From positions 11,857,001-11,921,000 of the forward strand of contig JAVMKO010000006.1 in NCBI GenBank assembly GCA_032164245.1: 64,000 nt of DNA. Direction: 5' to 3'. The position numbers and the translations under genes are program-made. The DNA is from Sternotherus odoratus (taxonomy: Eukaryota > Chordata > Testudines > Kinosternidae). Position 1 is the stretch's first letter. Each line of letters opens with the position of its first letter. Positions 24,490 through 34,735 of this stretch are shown piece after piece. A model generated the notes under the pieces. That model was not told the DNA's origin. It worked only from the letters and a program-made list of their open reading frames with translations, and searched no databases.

Positions 24490-25055
24490 GGATGGGTACA
24501 TATTGACAAAAGATGGTAATGTTCTGAAACAAAAGACAGAAGCTGAAACTGCTAACGTCAACATAGAGGAAAAATCTGTAAAAACAAAAAATATGATGAA
24601 GCCTTTTTGGATTTTGATTTCACTTCCTTTGCAGTTAACAGAGAAATAAGGCCATAATTAAGACACCATTTTTAGAAACAAAGCATAGCAATTGGATAGG
24701 AAAGAAGAGATTTTTTTAAAAAAAACAAAATCTATAAGAAATTAACAAACAAAAATCCACAATGAAAAAGGTGGTATCCGGCCTTGCAAGTGCTTTAAAT
24801 GCATCATATCAAGCTATGTACCACATTGCCAAAAATAAAAAGCCTTGCGTAACTGGGGAAAAGCTGATTTTCCCAGCAGCAATTGACATTTGCAGGACGA
24901 TGCTTGGTGACAGCATGGCAGAGAAGTTTAAAAATGATCCTGCTGTCAGACAACATGGTCAGTTACCAAATCTCTGACATGTCAGAAAATACCAAGGCAC
25001 AGCTGGCCTCTCAATTGCAATCCTTTTTAAGTGCAATCCAGCTGGATGAAGGAAC

Positions 25056-25126
<71 letters not shown>

Positions 25127-25680
25127 CTCAAAAGAAGCTCATTTAATTGCTTATGTTCAGTATCTCATGAAACATCAATATTGAAGATTTTTTGTTCTGT
25201 AAGCCAATTAAGATGTGTGCAACTGGATCTGAACTGTTTAACATTTTAAACAACTTCCTAATTTCTCATGCATTGAAGTGGAAAGTCCTCATCCGAATCT
25301 GCATGGATGGACCCCTTCTATATCTGGAGGTAGGGCAGGCTTGAAAGTCAAAGTTTTTGAAACTGCTCCACATATATCGTGGACTCATTGTACGAAACAC
25401 CGCAAAGCCCTTGCAACTCGAAACATAGATCGGGAACTTGCTGAGGTTCTGAGTTCTGCTATTAAAATCATTAACTTTATCAAGATGTAGCCCACATGTA
25501 GCACATCTCTTTGCAATGCTTTGTGGAGAAATGGGAGCAGTGCACCGTGCTTTGATGTTTCAAGATGGAAGTCAGGTGACTATCCTGGGGAAAGTGTGGC
25601 AGCACGTTTCTAAACTGAGAAGTGAAGTTTGACTTTTTCTAGTGGATTTGAATTTCAGCAAATTTGACTCATGAGTGGAA
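24490..25680 (+). pseudogene. hAT (Charlie-like) transposase remnant
   Basis: Fragments in order resemble hAT transposases and the domesticated ZBED5/FAM200 group. They are KYDEAFLDFDFTSF (near 24595), ASYQAMYHIAKNKKPCVTGE with FPAAIDICRTML (24790-24910), then, after a frameshift near 24945, NMVSYQISDMSENTKAQLAS and LSAIQLDE. A (TATC)n tract then cuts the frame. It resumes with GLKVKVFETAPHISWTHC, TKHRKALATRN and IINFIK (25345-25490), followed by a stop and NALWRNGSSAP in the same family order. Multiple stops and shifts make it non-functional. The C-terminal dimerisation region was not identified. Confidence 0.85.
25058..25126. repeat. (TATC)n microsatellite
   Basis: About 17 tetranucleotide units lie inside the transposase remnant. 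Poly-YLSI reading frames over it are artefacts. Confidence 0.97.
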
Positions 25681-27016
25681 GCTCTCCGTATTGTCCTCTA
25701 CTCCCTTTGGATCTGTGGAAGTTGTTCTACCTGACCATGCAAATTGCTGAGTAACCAGAAGGTCCAGTGAAGGGGAATGTGATTTTCTTTTATAAAAATT
25801 GTGCAGAAAGCTCTTACAGGGGTAGAGCATCTCCCCTCACAACCACCTTCAAGGGCCCTGCAGGGTAGCATTCCCTTGGCCAGATGGGATTTCTTCTAAA
25901 GTTTGTCTCTGTGAATGTCAGCCAGAGGCAGCCTTTTGAGTGACATAGTCCCTGCTGGACCAGGGAGCAAAGAACAGAGTCCAAATTGCACTGAGCTGCA
26001 AGTAGACCATGAGGCTAACCCTAAACTGAGCATGCATTGGGACAATAGGGATGTCAGGTGGAACTCTTGGAGAACAGGCAGCAAACCTGGCAGACCCCTC
26101 GCCTTGTACAAGGGTCAAACACACACCTCCAGGCTTTGGTATATCTAGGTCAATTTACTGTTATCCATATTTGACTGAGGAAAGGATTTTGCTGTTAGTT
26201 CTTTCTTCCTTATATACCAAAATTCCAGAAACCCTCCCCCTTCTCCTCCTGTTATTTCTAATGTAGAACAAATGTTCCAAACCTTTGCTTTGTTTTTGTC
26301 TTCCATGGGAAGGCACCCCAGACCCTGGTCTGCTGTTTCATGGAGGAGTCCTGCTCCTCCTGCTGCTTACTGACGTCTGTGAGATATGCATGATTTCAGT
26401 CTGGTCATCCCTCAGTGGGATTTATTTCAATAGAGAGTTGAGCTTGTCTGCTCTTGAAATAGGCGCATATGGATATCTAGAATGCTGTAATCTCCTCTTA
26501 CGGATGTTTTGATGCCTCTGTTGATTTGAATAAGACTCTGGTGTGCCCTACCTGCTGCAATACAGCCTCTTTTCTTGGGAACCACAAGTGGTTTGAGTCT
26601 TCCTCTCCTCTTCAGAACAAACATTCTTTCTCTTTGGTGTAAAAGTGTCAGCAGCTGTCACCAAGTAAAAAGCCACATGCCACTAAAGTTGCATTGGTGG
26701 CATGGAGGAGCTCCCTACAGAAGATGTGGCACAGGCTGTGTTATCCAAGCAGCTTCTCTTAAGCCTTCATCACAACCTCTCTGGCTGTGTCCTCTACAGG
26801 CAGTTTTCACAAGGAGCCTCTAATAATGTGGGGGCAATTTTTTTTTTCTTCACAACTCCCAGTGCTTGCATGTACAAAATTTCATTTGGACTGAGGCCGC
26901 CAGAAGGATGTAATGATCCCTTTCTTCCTCAGTGGGAAATTGCAACTGAGTGTTTTGCACAAGTGTTCTCAAGCTGGTAACTGGTAGTAAGCTGACTTTT
27001 GAACAACTGGCATCCA
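25681..27016. other. Intronic sequence, no gene seen
   Basis: It may include the decayed 3' part of the hAT element. No terminus or exon is recognised. Confidence 0.4.
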
Positions 27017-27023
27017 AAGTTAT

Positions 27024-27062
27024 AAGAAAGATACAGACTAACACGGCTGCTAATCTTAAACC
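27024..27062 (+). mobile_element. Family A retroelement tail fragment
   Basis: GATACAGACTAACACGGCTG followed by CTAATCTTAAACCT matches the family tail. AGAAAGAT occurs on each side (27026 and 27068), a possible duplication. Confidence 0.7.
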
Positions 27063-27204
27063 TATTAGAAAGATTGCGATTGAATGCTATGTGATGATGT
27101 AAACCTGCTGTGATGATTGAAAGTTAGCATGAAACAGACTAGATAGGAACAGTCCTACGTGATTCAATCCTGCCAGATGCTGAGCAGTATACTTTTGATA
27201 AAGT

Positions 27205-27351
27205 TGTGTTAAAGTGCTAAAATATAGATACAAATTTACACGTTCTTCAAATTTCATTAACTTGGTGTGTTTTGAAATATAAAATACACCAAATTCAAAC
27301 CCTTTTGCCAGAATTAAGTCTGGACACATGACAAACCTCTGTTATATTTTC
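27205..27351 (-). repeat. Inverted pair, right arm
   Basis: Reverse complement of 23721-23867 with roughly 10% differences. Confidence 0.92.
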
Positions 27352-28424
27352 TTGCTAGGGAACCATCTCAAGATAAAAGCTGACCATCCTCTATACTTAC
27401 TGAAGTCATAAAATTGAGAGTTCTGAGCCTCTCCCAGCAGAAACTCAGTACATTTGCAGGATCTGGCCCTGAATGTGAATTTTTTATAGGAAAAAACAGG
27501 TAATACCTCCTTCCCACCCCCACCCCCTCCCCAAAAAAGGCGGGGAGAAGCAAAAGACACTAGAGTCTGCGATTTTTCAAAGGCATTCTAAGTAGTTATG
27601 AGCCCAAATCCCCTTGGAAGTCTGGATTTGAGGCTCAGATCTTCAGAGGTATTTAGGTCCCTGTCTCCTATTGGAATTAGCCGCATAATAACTTTAAGGG
27701 TCTGGGTCTGAGTGGCTAACTCCCCTAGGTTCCTTGGAAAAATACTACCCCCAAAACACCACAATATATACACCTATGGATAGCACATGATTATAGATCA
27801 CATAGTAATGCTTCGAGGCTTCTTGGGAGCAGGAACTGCCTTTTTGTTCGGTGTTTATACAACACCCACCACAATGGGGCCCTGATCCATAACTAGGGCT
27901 CCTAGATAATAAATAGCTGTTTGTGCTTAATAAATGTGTCCATTGGCTTAGGGCCCAATTCTTTACTCTTACTAGCCCTGAGCAGTACCCTGCTCTGAAA
28001 ATAGATCCACTGATTTCAGTGGGACTGCTGTAAGCAATGTCCTGGACACTTTTTCTTCAGGGATTTTTCAATCCAGGAGCTTTGGGGCTGTCCATACCTT
28101 CTCTAACACTTTTGAGATTTTCCAAGACCCACCCACACTGAAATAAACACACACAATTAAAAATCCACCTACCCCCTAATGTGTTAAATAATTTATAAAG
28201 AGCCCCTTCTTCCTATAGCCATATAAGCCTTTAAGCTCTCTCTACATCCATTTTTTTCAGTGACTTTCACTTCATTTCCCTGCAATATAGAGGGCACATG
28301 GAGCGTTTTCTGAGCAAGCTACCATAAAAGTTTGTTTAAACTGTTGAGGTTTGGGAATTCTTATCAGATGGATTAAAACCCTCAAGACATGCCTTAGCCT
28401 CCTTCCTTATTCTGTCCTTGTAGA
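27352..28424. other. Intronic sequence with one retroposon-tail fragment
   Basis: At about 27815-27925, TTTATACAACACCCACCAC and AATGGGGCCCTGATCC resemble a MIR/LINE-type tail. No exon seen. Confidence 0.45.
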
Positions 28425-28860
28425 TGCATCTGATGAAGTGGGTTCTAGTCCACGAAAGCTTATGCCCAAATAAATTTGTTAGTCTCTAAGGGCTGGTTTC
28501 ACTACCTGCCGAATCGGCGGGTAGCCATCGATCTTCTGGCGATTGATTTCTCGCGTCTGATGAGGACGCGAGAAATCGATCGCTCGTGGCTCCCCCGTCA
28601 ACTGCGTAACTCCAGCTTGCTGGGAGGCGCAAGCTGGAGTCGCCGCCGCCCGCCGCCGCCATGAGGACGAGCGGTAAGTCTGCTGCAGATACGCAAACTA
28701 CGTGAGTCACGTAGCTAAAGTTGTGTATCTGCAGTTGATCCCCCCCCCCTTAGTGGAGACGAGCCCTAAGGTGCCACAAGACCTCATTTTTTCTGATACA
28801 GACTAACACAGCTCCACCCCTCTTCCCCCCCCCCCCCCCCCCGAAACCTATCCTTATAGA
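28425..28860 (+). mobile_element. Family A retroelement copy carrying a MITE
   Basis: The sense arm starts GATGCATCTGATGAAGTGGG, runs to TTGTTAGTCTCTAA, is interrupted at 28490-28766, and resumes GGTGCCACAAGACC, then GATACAGACTAACACAGC. Before its last bases is a C-run of about 18. TCCTTGTAG on the left and TCCTTATAG on the right may be the duplication. Confidence 0.82.
28490..28766 (-). mobile_element. PIF/Harbinger-like MITE, copy 4, with TAA duplication
   Basis: The ends are GGGCTGGTTTCACTAC and TAGTGGAGACGAGCCC, with TAA duplicated exactly on both sides (28487-28489 and 28767-28769). The internal hairpins match the other copies. It is inserted in a family A retroelement, so it is the younger of the two. 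Confidence 0.93.
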
Positions 28861-29994
28861 GCTACCTACAAAAGGCAACTCTGTTCTGGTGAGTAAATAC
28901 TGAGAGATTCTCCGGGTGATTTATGTCTTTAGGGCAAATTTAGTAACAGATGCCTGAGGGATTATGTTTTCATTGTAATAGGGTCACAAACTCCCCCTCC
29001 CCACGCCCATTGGAAGTCATTAACCCATTTAAGTCAGTCTGGAAACAACCAACAATCACATGCACACTGTCTAGCAGCTCAGGCTGTTTTCCTTCTGGGA
29101 GGAAATTGGTCTTCCTCACACTCCCCTTTTTATCAAGATCAGACTAATACAAATAGCTGAGCAATAAAGGTTCCTCTCTTGGCAGGGCAGTCATATGATT
29201 CCAGTCCTCTTTTGCATGCAGGGAAGGGAGGTAAATTGCTCCTCTCCTGTCTGGAATGAAGCCCAATCTTTTCAAAAAGGACCACCTTAATTCCAGCGAA
29301 CACCCGAGCTTTCTGTGGTGCTGGTGCTTCTGAGTCCTACTTCTTGGCTAGGGTCTTTGAGGTGCCACAGCTGTCAGCCCTTTTCTGCAAGCCTTCCCCC
29401 TGAGGCAGTGTTTACACACTGGGGTTTTCCTCTCTCAGCCTTAGGAAGGGGCTTAACCCTTTCCTCTGAAGATGACGTATGTACATGCAGACCACACCAC
29501 TCAAATTGGCTGCAGATCTGGGTTAAGGGTGGTAGAAAAATAATCACAAGAGAACATAGCATATTTTTGCCAGCCTTTCTCGCCTTGAGTAGTACCTCAC
29601 TCCAGAAAATTCCCAGAGAAAGCCGCTACCCCACCCAAAGTGTGGCTCAGAGCAACTTACGAAATTTTATTGTTTGAGATATTTAAATGCCTGTCTTAAA
29701 AATCCTCCCAGCCGGAAGCCTCTATTTACACAATCTGCTCTACAAAGGGAGTTCACAATAGGTGCAAAGGGCTTGGAAATTGAGTCACACACAGACGTAT
29801 GGTGCTTTATAAACATCACATGAGGCACAATCACTGCCTCAAACAGCATGCAAGGTAACACAGACAGGAAGAAACACGTGACAGGTCGGTGTAGGTAAGG
29901 AAAGTGTGTAGCAACACCATTGGAGAGGAGACCAGAATGCGAAGGATTAATAACAGCCATCCTCATATATCTGAAAACTACCTTCTTAAAAAAG
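28861..29994. other. Intronic sequence, no gene seen
   Basis: A 120-codon frame at 29315-29677 and a 99-codon minus frame at 29667-29966 lack recognisable motifs or splice context. Confidence 0.4.
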
Positions 29995-29996
29995 GT

Positions 29997-30085
29997 TTAA
30001 GATTAGCAGCCGTGTTAGTCTGTATCTGTAAAGAAAATGAGGAATATTTGTGGCACCTTAAAGACTAACCAATTTATTTCAGCAT
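29997..30085 (-). mobile_element. Family A retroelement fragment, antisense
   Basis: TTAAGATTAGCAGCCGTG, TTAGTCTGTATCTG and GTGGCACCTTAAAGACTAAC match the antisense arm. It stops in ATTTCAGCATA and a T-run. Confidence 0.8.
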
Positions 30086-30592
30086 ATTTTTTTTCTTTAA
30101 AAAGAGGCCTTTTGGTGTCTGAGCAGCTGGCCAGAGCCAATTTTGCATCTTAACATTTTCTTTAAAGGTGAAGAAATTAAACCAGTAGCTGCTTAGTTCT
30201 CTATTTAGTTTTTCCATCTATATATGTCAGCACAGTTGCCAGTGAAATGCCAGGAAGAGCTGCAGCTACCACGGTGCAACTAAGGACAGAAAGAAGCTAC
30301 CCTTGGCTGCCAGATGCCAATTTTAGCTTTTTTTCTATTTGGAATAAATTCAACCATGATCTTATTTGCTGACACAGCCAAACTGTGAGGGATTGAAAGT
30401 GCTCGGTTTGGGAGGGATAGAACCAACTTCAGAATGATTTGATTAGGGCAGTACAGCTGTCACAGGGCAGGATTGCTTTGGAGTGCCCAGGCACTCCCTT
30501 CCTCAGTTTCCCCTCTCAGGAAGCCAGTAACTCCACTTTGGGTCCTCTTGATACCTCTATAATACCCTGTTTGGTGCTGGTTTCTTATAAAA
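30086..30592. other. Intronic sequence, no gene seen
   Basis: Nothing recognised. Confidence 0.4.
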
Positions 30593-30596
30593 CCTT

Positions 30597-31074
30597 TGTG
30601 GCAGGGTGGGCTTGACCCAGCCTGCCGCCCCTTTAAGAGGGAGAAAAGCCCTCTGCAAACCCCCGGTGCAGAAGCCTAATCAGTCACCTGGCTTGCAGGG
30701 CAATCAATGGTATGGGTTGCACCTCGCAGCCTCCTCTGGGGGATAAAAGGCTCCCAGGAAGGAAGCCCAGTGTGGTGGTGGTTGGAGCTATTCAGTGGTG
30801 GTGGTTTGGAGCTATTCAGAGCTGTGTGTTTGGAGCTAGTCAGAGCTGTATGTTTAGAACTGTTTAGAGTTGCATGTTAAGAGCTGGACTATATAGAGTC
30901 TGTAAAGCTGTAAGCTGTGTAGAGCTGAGCTATCAAGAGCTGTATGCGGAAAGACTGTACAAAGCTGTATATATTGGTGGTGGGGTCTTGCACTGTGAAT
31001 TAAAGAGCACTGTTTGAAGCAAAGAAGGGTTTTCCTGCCTGTTCCTGAGAGGGGTAAGAGACCAGTCTGTCACA
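30597..31074 (+). mobile_element. Solo LTR, 478 bp, with 4-bp duplication
   Basis: It begins TGTGGCAGGGTGGG and ends CCAGTCTGTCACA, a TG...CA unit with inverted ends. CCTT is duplicated on each side (30593-30596 and 31075-31078). It has a TATA-like GGATAAAAGG at 30741 and an ATTAAA signal at 30999. Between them lies a degenerate tandem array of GAGCTGT-type units (about 30780-30970). It has no internal retroviral genes. Confidence 0.82.
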
Positions 31075-31078
31075 CCTT

Positions 31079-33772
31079 GTACAAAATAGTCCATAACAAA
31101 AGTCTCAAATAAACAAAAAGTTCTTCTGGCCTTTGGGGTTTCTCTGAAGCTCACTCTCTGAGTTCTGTAGTCCTTAGGGTTGCCTCTGAGCCTGTGTGTG
31201 TCTCCTTATGGCAGGAACCCCCTGCCCTGCTCTTGGAGCAGAGTAATGCCGACAGTTATTATCCTTCTTTTAAACCAGGAATGCCAACTCTCCTGCAGTA
31301 GCTGGTTTGTAGTTATAGGCTCTAGGACATTAAGGAGCTTCTCCTCAGGCTTTGTCCTCGGGCTCATAAAGTTTGATAGTCTTCTGCTGGTGTCTGCTAT
31401 GACACACTAGTCCCCCCATTCCCAATCGGTTGGGTGAGAGGGGAGCCTGGCTTCTCTGCAGTGCTCCTGGCCCCCTAAAGATTAAGTGACAGGATTTCCT
31501 CCCATGCACCACTCATTCCCAGGACTGTTTCCTCTCTATCCATATGCCGTTTCAAACCCTGTCATGTGGCAGGGAGGGCTGGTCATTAGACACTACTGCC
31601 TATAAGGGGCCAACTACCCCTTCATGGGGATTCAGATAACAAAGGGCCATTTGGTACTAATGATTGTGAAGTTCTAGACACTCAGTGAAAGTGCACTGGC
31701 CCAAAATGCTTAGGACAAAATGATGCATTTGTGTCCATTACATTGCTATGCGAAAACTGGGTATTATAATTGCCTCAGGCAAGGTGTGGGGCAGGGAGGG
31801 AAAGAGAGAATCTCTGGTTTAAGATTAGATCTAATGTGGGGAAAGTTTGAGAGCCAATTGTGTTGTGAAATGTGGTTGATTCTGCTTGTGAGCAGAGGCA
31901 TGGGTTTCATAAAAGTGTATGTGTGGTGTTTGTCCAAAATGCAGAGACAGGAACATAATACCACCCTATTCTTTCCTCTTGCCAAGTGCTCCTTACCCTT
32001 ACTAATTCAGATACTTCATTAGCTTATTTGGTGGAATGAATGACCTCCAGAATATACACTAAAAGCAAAAATGTTTCACATTGAATGTCTTTATAGGGTG
32101 TCCCATAGCTTCCATTGCCTTTGATTAGTTGCCATTGACTTTATTATTGAAAGGAGTGTGTCTGAAAACAGCAAACACAAATGAATGGTATTATTTGTGC
32201 CAACACTTGAGTGTTCAATTTGTTGTACTTGTTACTGACAATACCTGTGCATACAGAACTTAAGAATTGTTCAGTTGCCTTTGTACAGAAGCACAGCAAT
32301 GCGATGGGAGAATGATGGAAAAAATAGGACTTCTGAGTGTTGTGCATTAAACTTTAATCAGTACATGAGTGAAATACAGTGCGTTTTAGATCTGACCTGG
32401 ATCATTGTACCTAAAACAACCATAGATCCAAAGTGCTTTGAAAAATCTTGTTTTAAGATTGAGACAAACCTCAGATTATAATAGGAAATGTTTATGGTTA
32501 TGCAAGTCTACATTATGGTTATGCAAATCGGGGAGGTGTGAGGGTAGAATACGTAATCTCAGATTTTGACAGGTGTTGGCCAGTCACACCACTCAGCAAA
32601 GATTTCTTTCCTTGTTGCCTGTTGTTTCTTGTCTCCATAGATTAAAAGAAGCTTAAATAAAACATTTTTGGAGTGAAGAAAAGTGACTCACAATGCAAAC
32701 ACCTGAATGCATGTCCTCAACCGAGGGCTATATGGAAGAAGGATTCATCTGACACTTAGGTCTTCCTTGGTTTTAAATAGTCTAGTCTGAGAACAGTAGA
32801 CCCTCAGTTTCAGTCTGGTGAAGAGTGAGTGATAGACCTTCACAGTTACCCTCTGTTAATCAAAAAGGTCTTGTTCTAGGAGAAAAAATGTGAACCTAGT
32901 AGAACCACCATGCAATTATTGACTCAGGATGAGCTGGCAGGCAGGCGTATGTTACTCATAGATGGTACCTTCAAAATCCCCATCTTCACTGCATGCCATA
33001 GTTAATCACCAATTCCAGTATTGCCTTATAGGCCCTATCTGCTGATCCTATTACTAGAGAGACAAATCATGGTCAGGGTAAAGAGATACATTCCCCATAC
33101 ACCACCCTCTCCTCATTGAGTCCTGCTTCAAGAGCCACCTCCACTACAATCCCTACAAAGGGGAGGGAGGGTCAGCCAAGACAGCTTTGTTCTATTGAAT
33201 GAGTCACCTGTTTATTATACATATTTAACCTGTTTCTAAAACAGCCAGTTGTTCAAACCACCTTTGCCATGTAATCTGTCCCCTTGGTGCTGACTCCGAC
33301 ATCACTGCTTTGCTTCATAGGTGTGGCATTGAGAATCAAGGCTCTTCAGGACTGGCATCTCTTTTCTGTGTGGCATTTTTGGAGGGCTGACACCTAGCTC
33401 CGTGTGGGTTGCCTGAGCAGCTGGGCAGGCATTCCTATAGCTGTAGGATGGGCTGCACAGTAGCCCAGCGTCCTGGCACTGTTTGGTGGGTGGGATGAAT
33501 TTCATCTCACTTTGTTCCACCCATAGAAAGCCGGGATACTTGCACTTCACGTGGGGTTGGAGTGAATCCCCATTAATGAGTGAATAGCAATAATAATTCA
33601 TGTTAAAGGAGAAGCTAAAATGTTGGACAATATCCCATCTGCTAGGCTTTGACAAATATATCTCCATTTAAGTTCATTAAGGGATTTTAAGCAATTTCTG
33701 TGGCAAGCTCAGAGGAGATGGGAAGTTTTCTTGTTTTGTCTTGTATTTTGTTTAGTCACAGCTTCCTCAGTC
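31079..33772. other. Intronic sequence, no gene seen
   Basis: About 2.7 kb with only random frames. The longest, 121 codons on the minus strand (33302-33667), has no family resemblance. Confidence 0.45.
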
Positions 33773-33775
33773 TTA

Positions 33776-34047
33776 GGCATGGTCTACACTGTGGGGGGGT
33801 CGGGGGAGGTCGACCTAAGATACGCAACTTCAGCTCCATGAATAACGTAGCTGAAGTTGGCGCATCTTAGGCCGACTTACCTGCCATCCTCATGGCGGCA
33901 GCAGGCTCCCCCATCGACTCTGCCTTGTGCCTTTTGGCGAGCTGGAGTTCCGGAGTCGATGGGAGCGCCTTTGGGGATCGATTTATCACGTCATGACAAG
34001 ACGCGATAAATCGATCCCCGATATATCGATCACTACCTGCCGAGCTT
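33776..34047 (+). mobile_element. PIF/Harbinger-like MITE, copy 5, subfamily with GGCATGGTCTACACT end
   Basis: TTA precedes GGCATGGTCTACACT. The internal hairpins (CAACTTCAGCT/AGCTGAAGTT, GCGATAAATCGATCCCC and its partner) match the other copies. The right end merges into a neighbouring element, so its terminus is unclear. Confidence 0.8.
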
Positions 34048-34180
34048 GAATGTCTACACGGCTAGTTTTAGCCTCACAGCACAAGCCCTACAAGCCTGAC
34101 TCAGTTAACCCAAGCTCTGAAACTTGCCTCTGGGGAGGCAATTGGGTTTTTTGTTTTGTTTTGCTGTGTAGACGTATCAT
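34048..34180. mobile_element. Short MITE with TGTCTACAC/GTGTAGAC ends
   Basis: It starts AATGTCTACACGGCTAG and ends TTTGCTGTGTAGACGTAT. Internal GACTCAGTTAACCCAAGC is typical of a separate short turtle MITE type. It abuts copy 5 of the Harbinger-like family. Confidence 0.65.
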
Positions 34181-34492
34181 AAGTGCATTATACCCCCAGT
34201 GTGTTGCTCTGTAGCCAGAAAGAATGTATCCTAGAGACTGTTCTTCCTAATGTAAACAGAAGCTATACACAAAGGGGAGGGAGGATTTTCAGAAATACTG
34301 AGTCTTTAGCCTTACGCTGAACATATTGAAGTTAGTAGTAAAGTTCATCGGCTTCAGTGGAAACAGGCCAAAGCTGAGTATGTTTGAAAATCCCACCCAG
34401 AATATTCCATAATTTACCATCTGCTTTCCTGCTGCTGTATAGAAAGGGGTAATAAAGGAAGTGCTACCAAACAGCTTGAAGCCTTAAGAGCT
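34181..34492. other. Intronic sequence, no gene seen
   Basis: Nothing recognised. Confidence 0.4.
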
Positions 34493-34735
34493 TGCACTGT
34501 TGTTGTATCTGTGTAGGTCCTAGGATATTAGAGAGAATAGATTGAATGAGGTAATTTATTTTATTGGGCCAACTTCTGTTGAAAGAGACAAACTTTTGAG
34601 CTTACACAGAGCTTTTCTTTAGCACTGAGGAAGGTCTGAAGAAGAGCTTTGTGTAACTGGAATGCTTGTCTCTTTCATCAACAGATGTTGGTCCAATAAA
34701 AGTATTACCTCGCCCACTTTGTCTCTCTGAAGTCT
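34493..34735. mobile_element. Foldback element, family B
   Basis: The left arm has GAGGTAATTTATTTTATTGG, CCAACTTCTGTTGAAAGAG and TTACACAGAGC. The right arm is its inverse, with GCTTTGTGTAACTGG, CATCAACAGATGTTGGTCC and AGTATTACCTC. The left tail, TAGGATATTAGAGAG, continues past the arm. The palindromic layout with one longer tail is the same as in family A, although the sequence differs. No target duplication was found. Confidence 0.75.

Noticed and set aside
25031..25249. Poly YLSI reading frames
   Set aside because: Translation of a (TATC)n microsatellite.
33302..33667. 121-codon minus-strand frame
   Set aside because: No recognisable domain, no start context or splice sites, and no similarity to known families.
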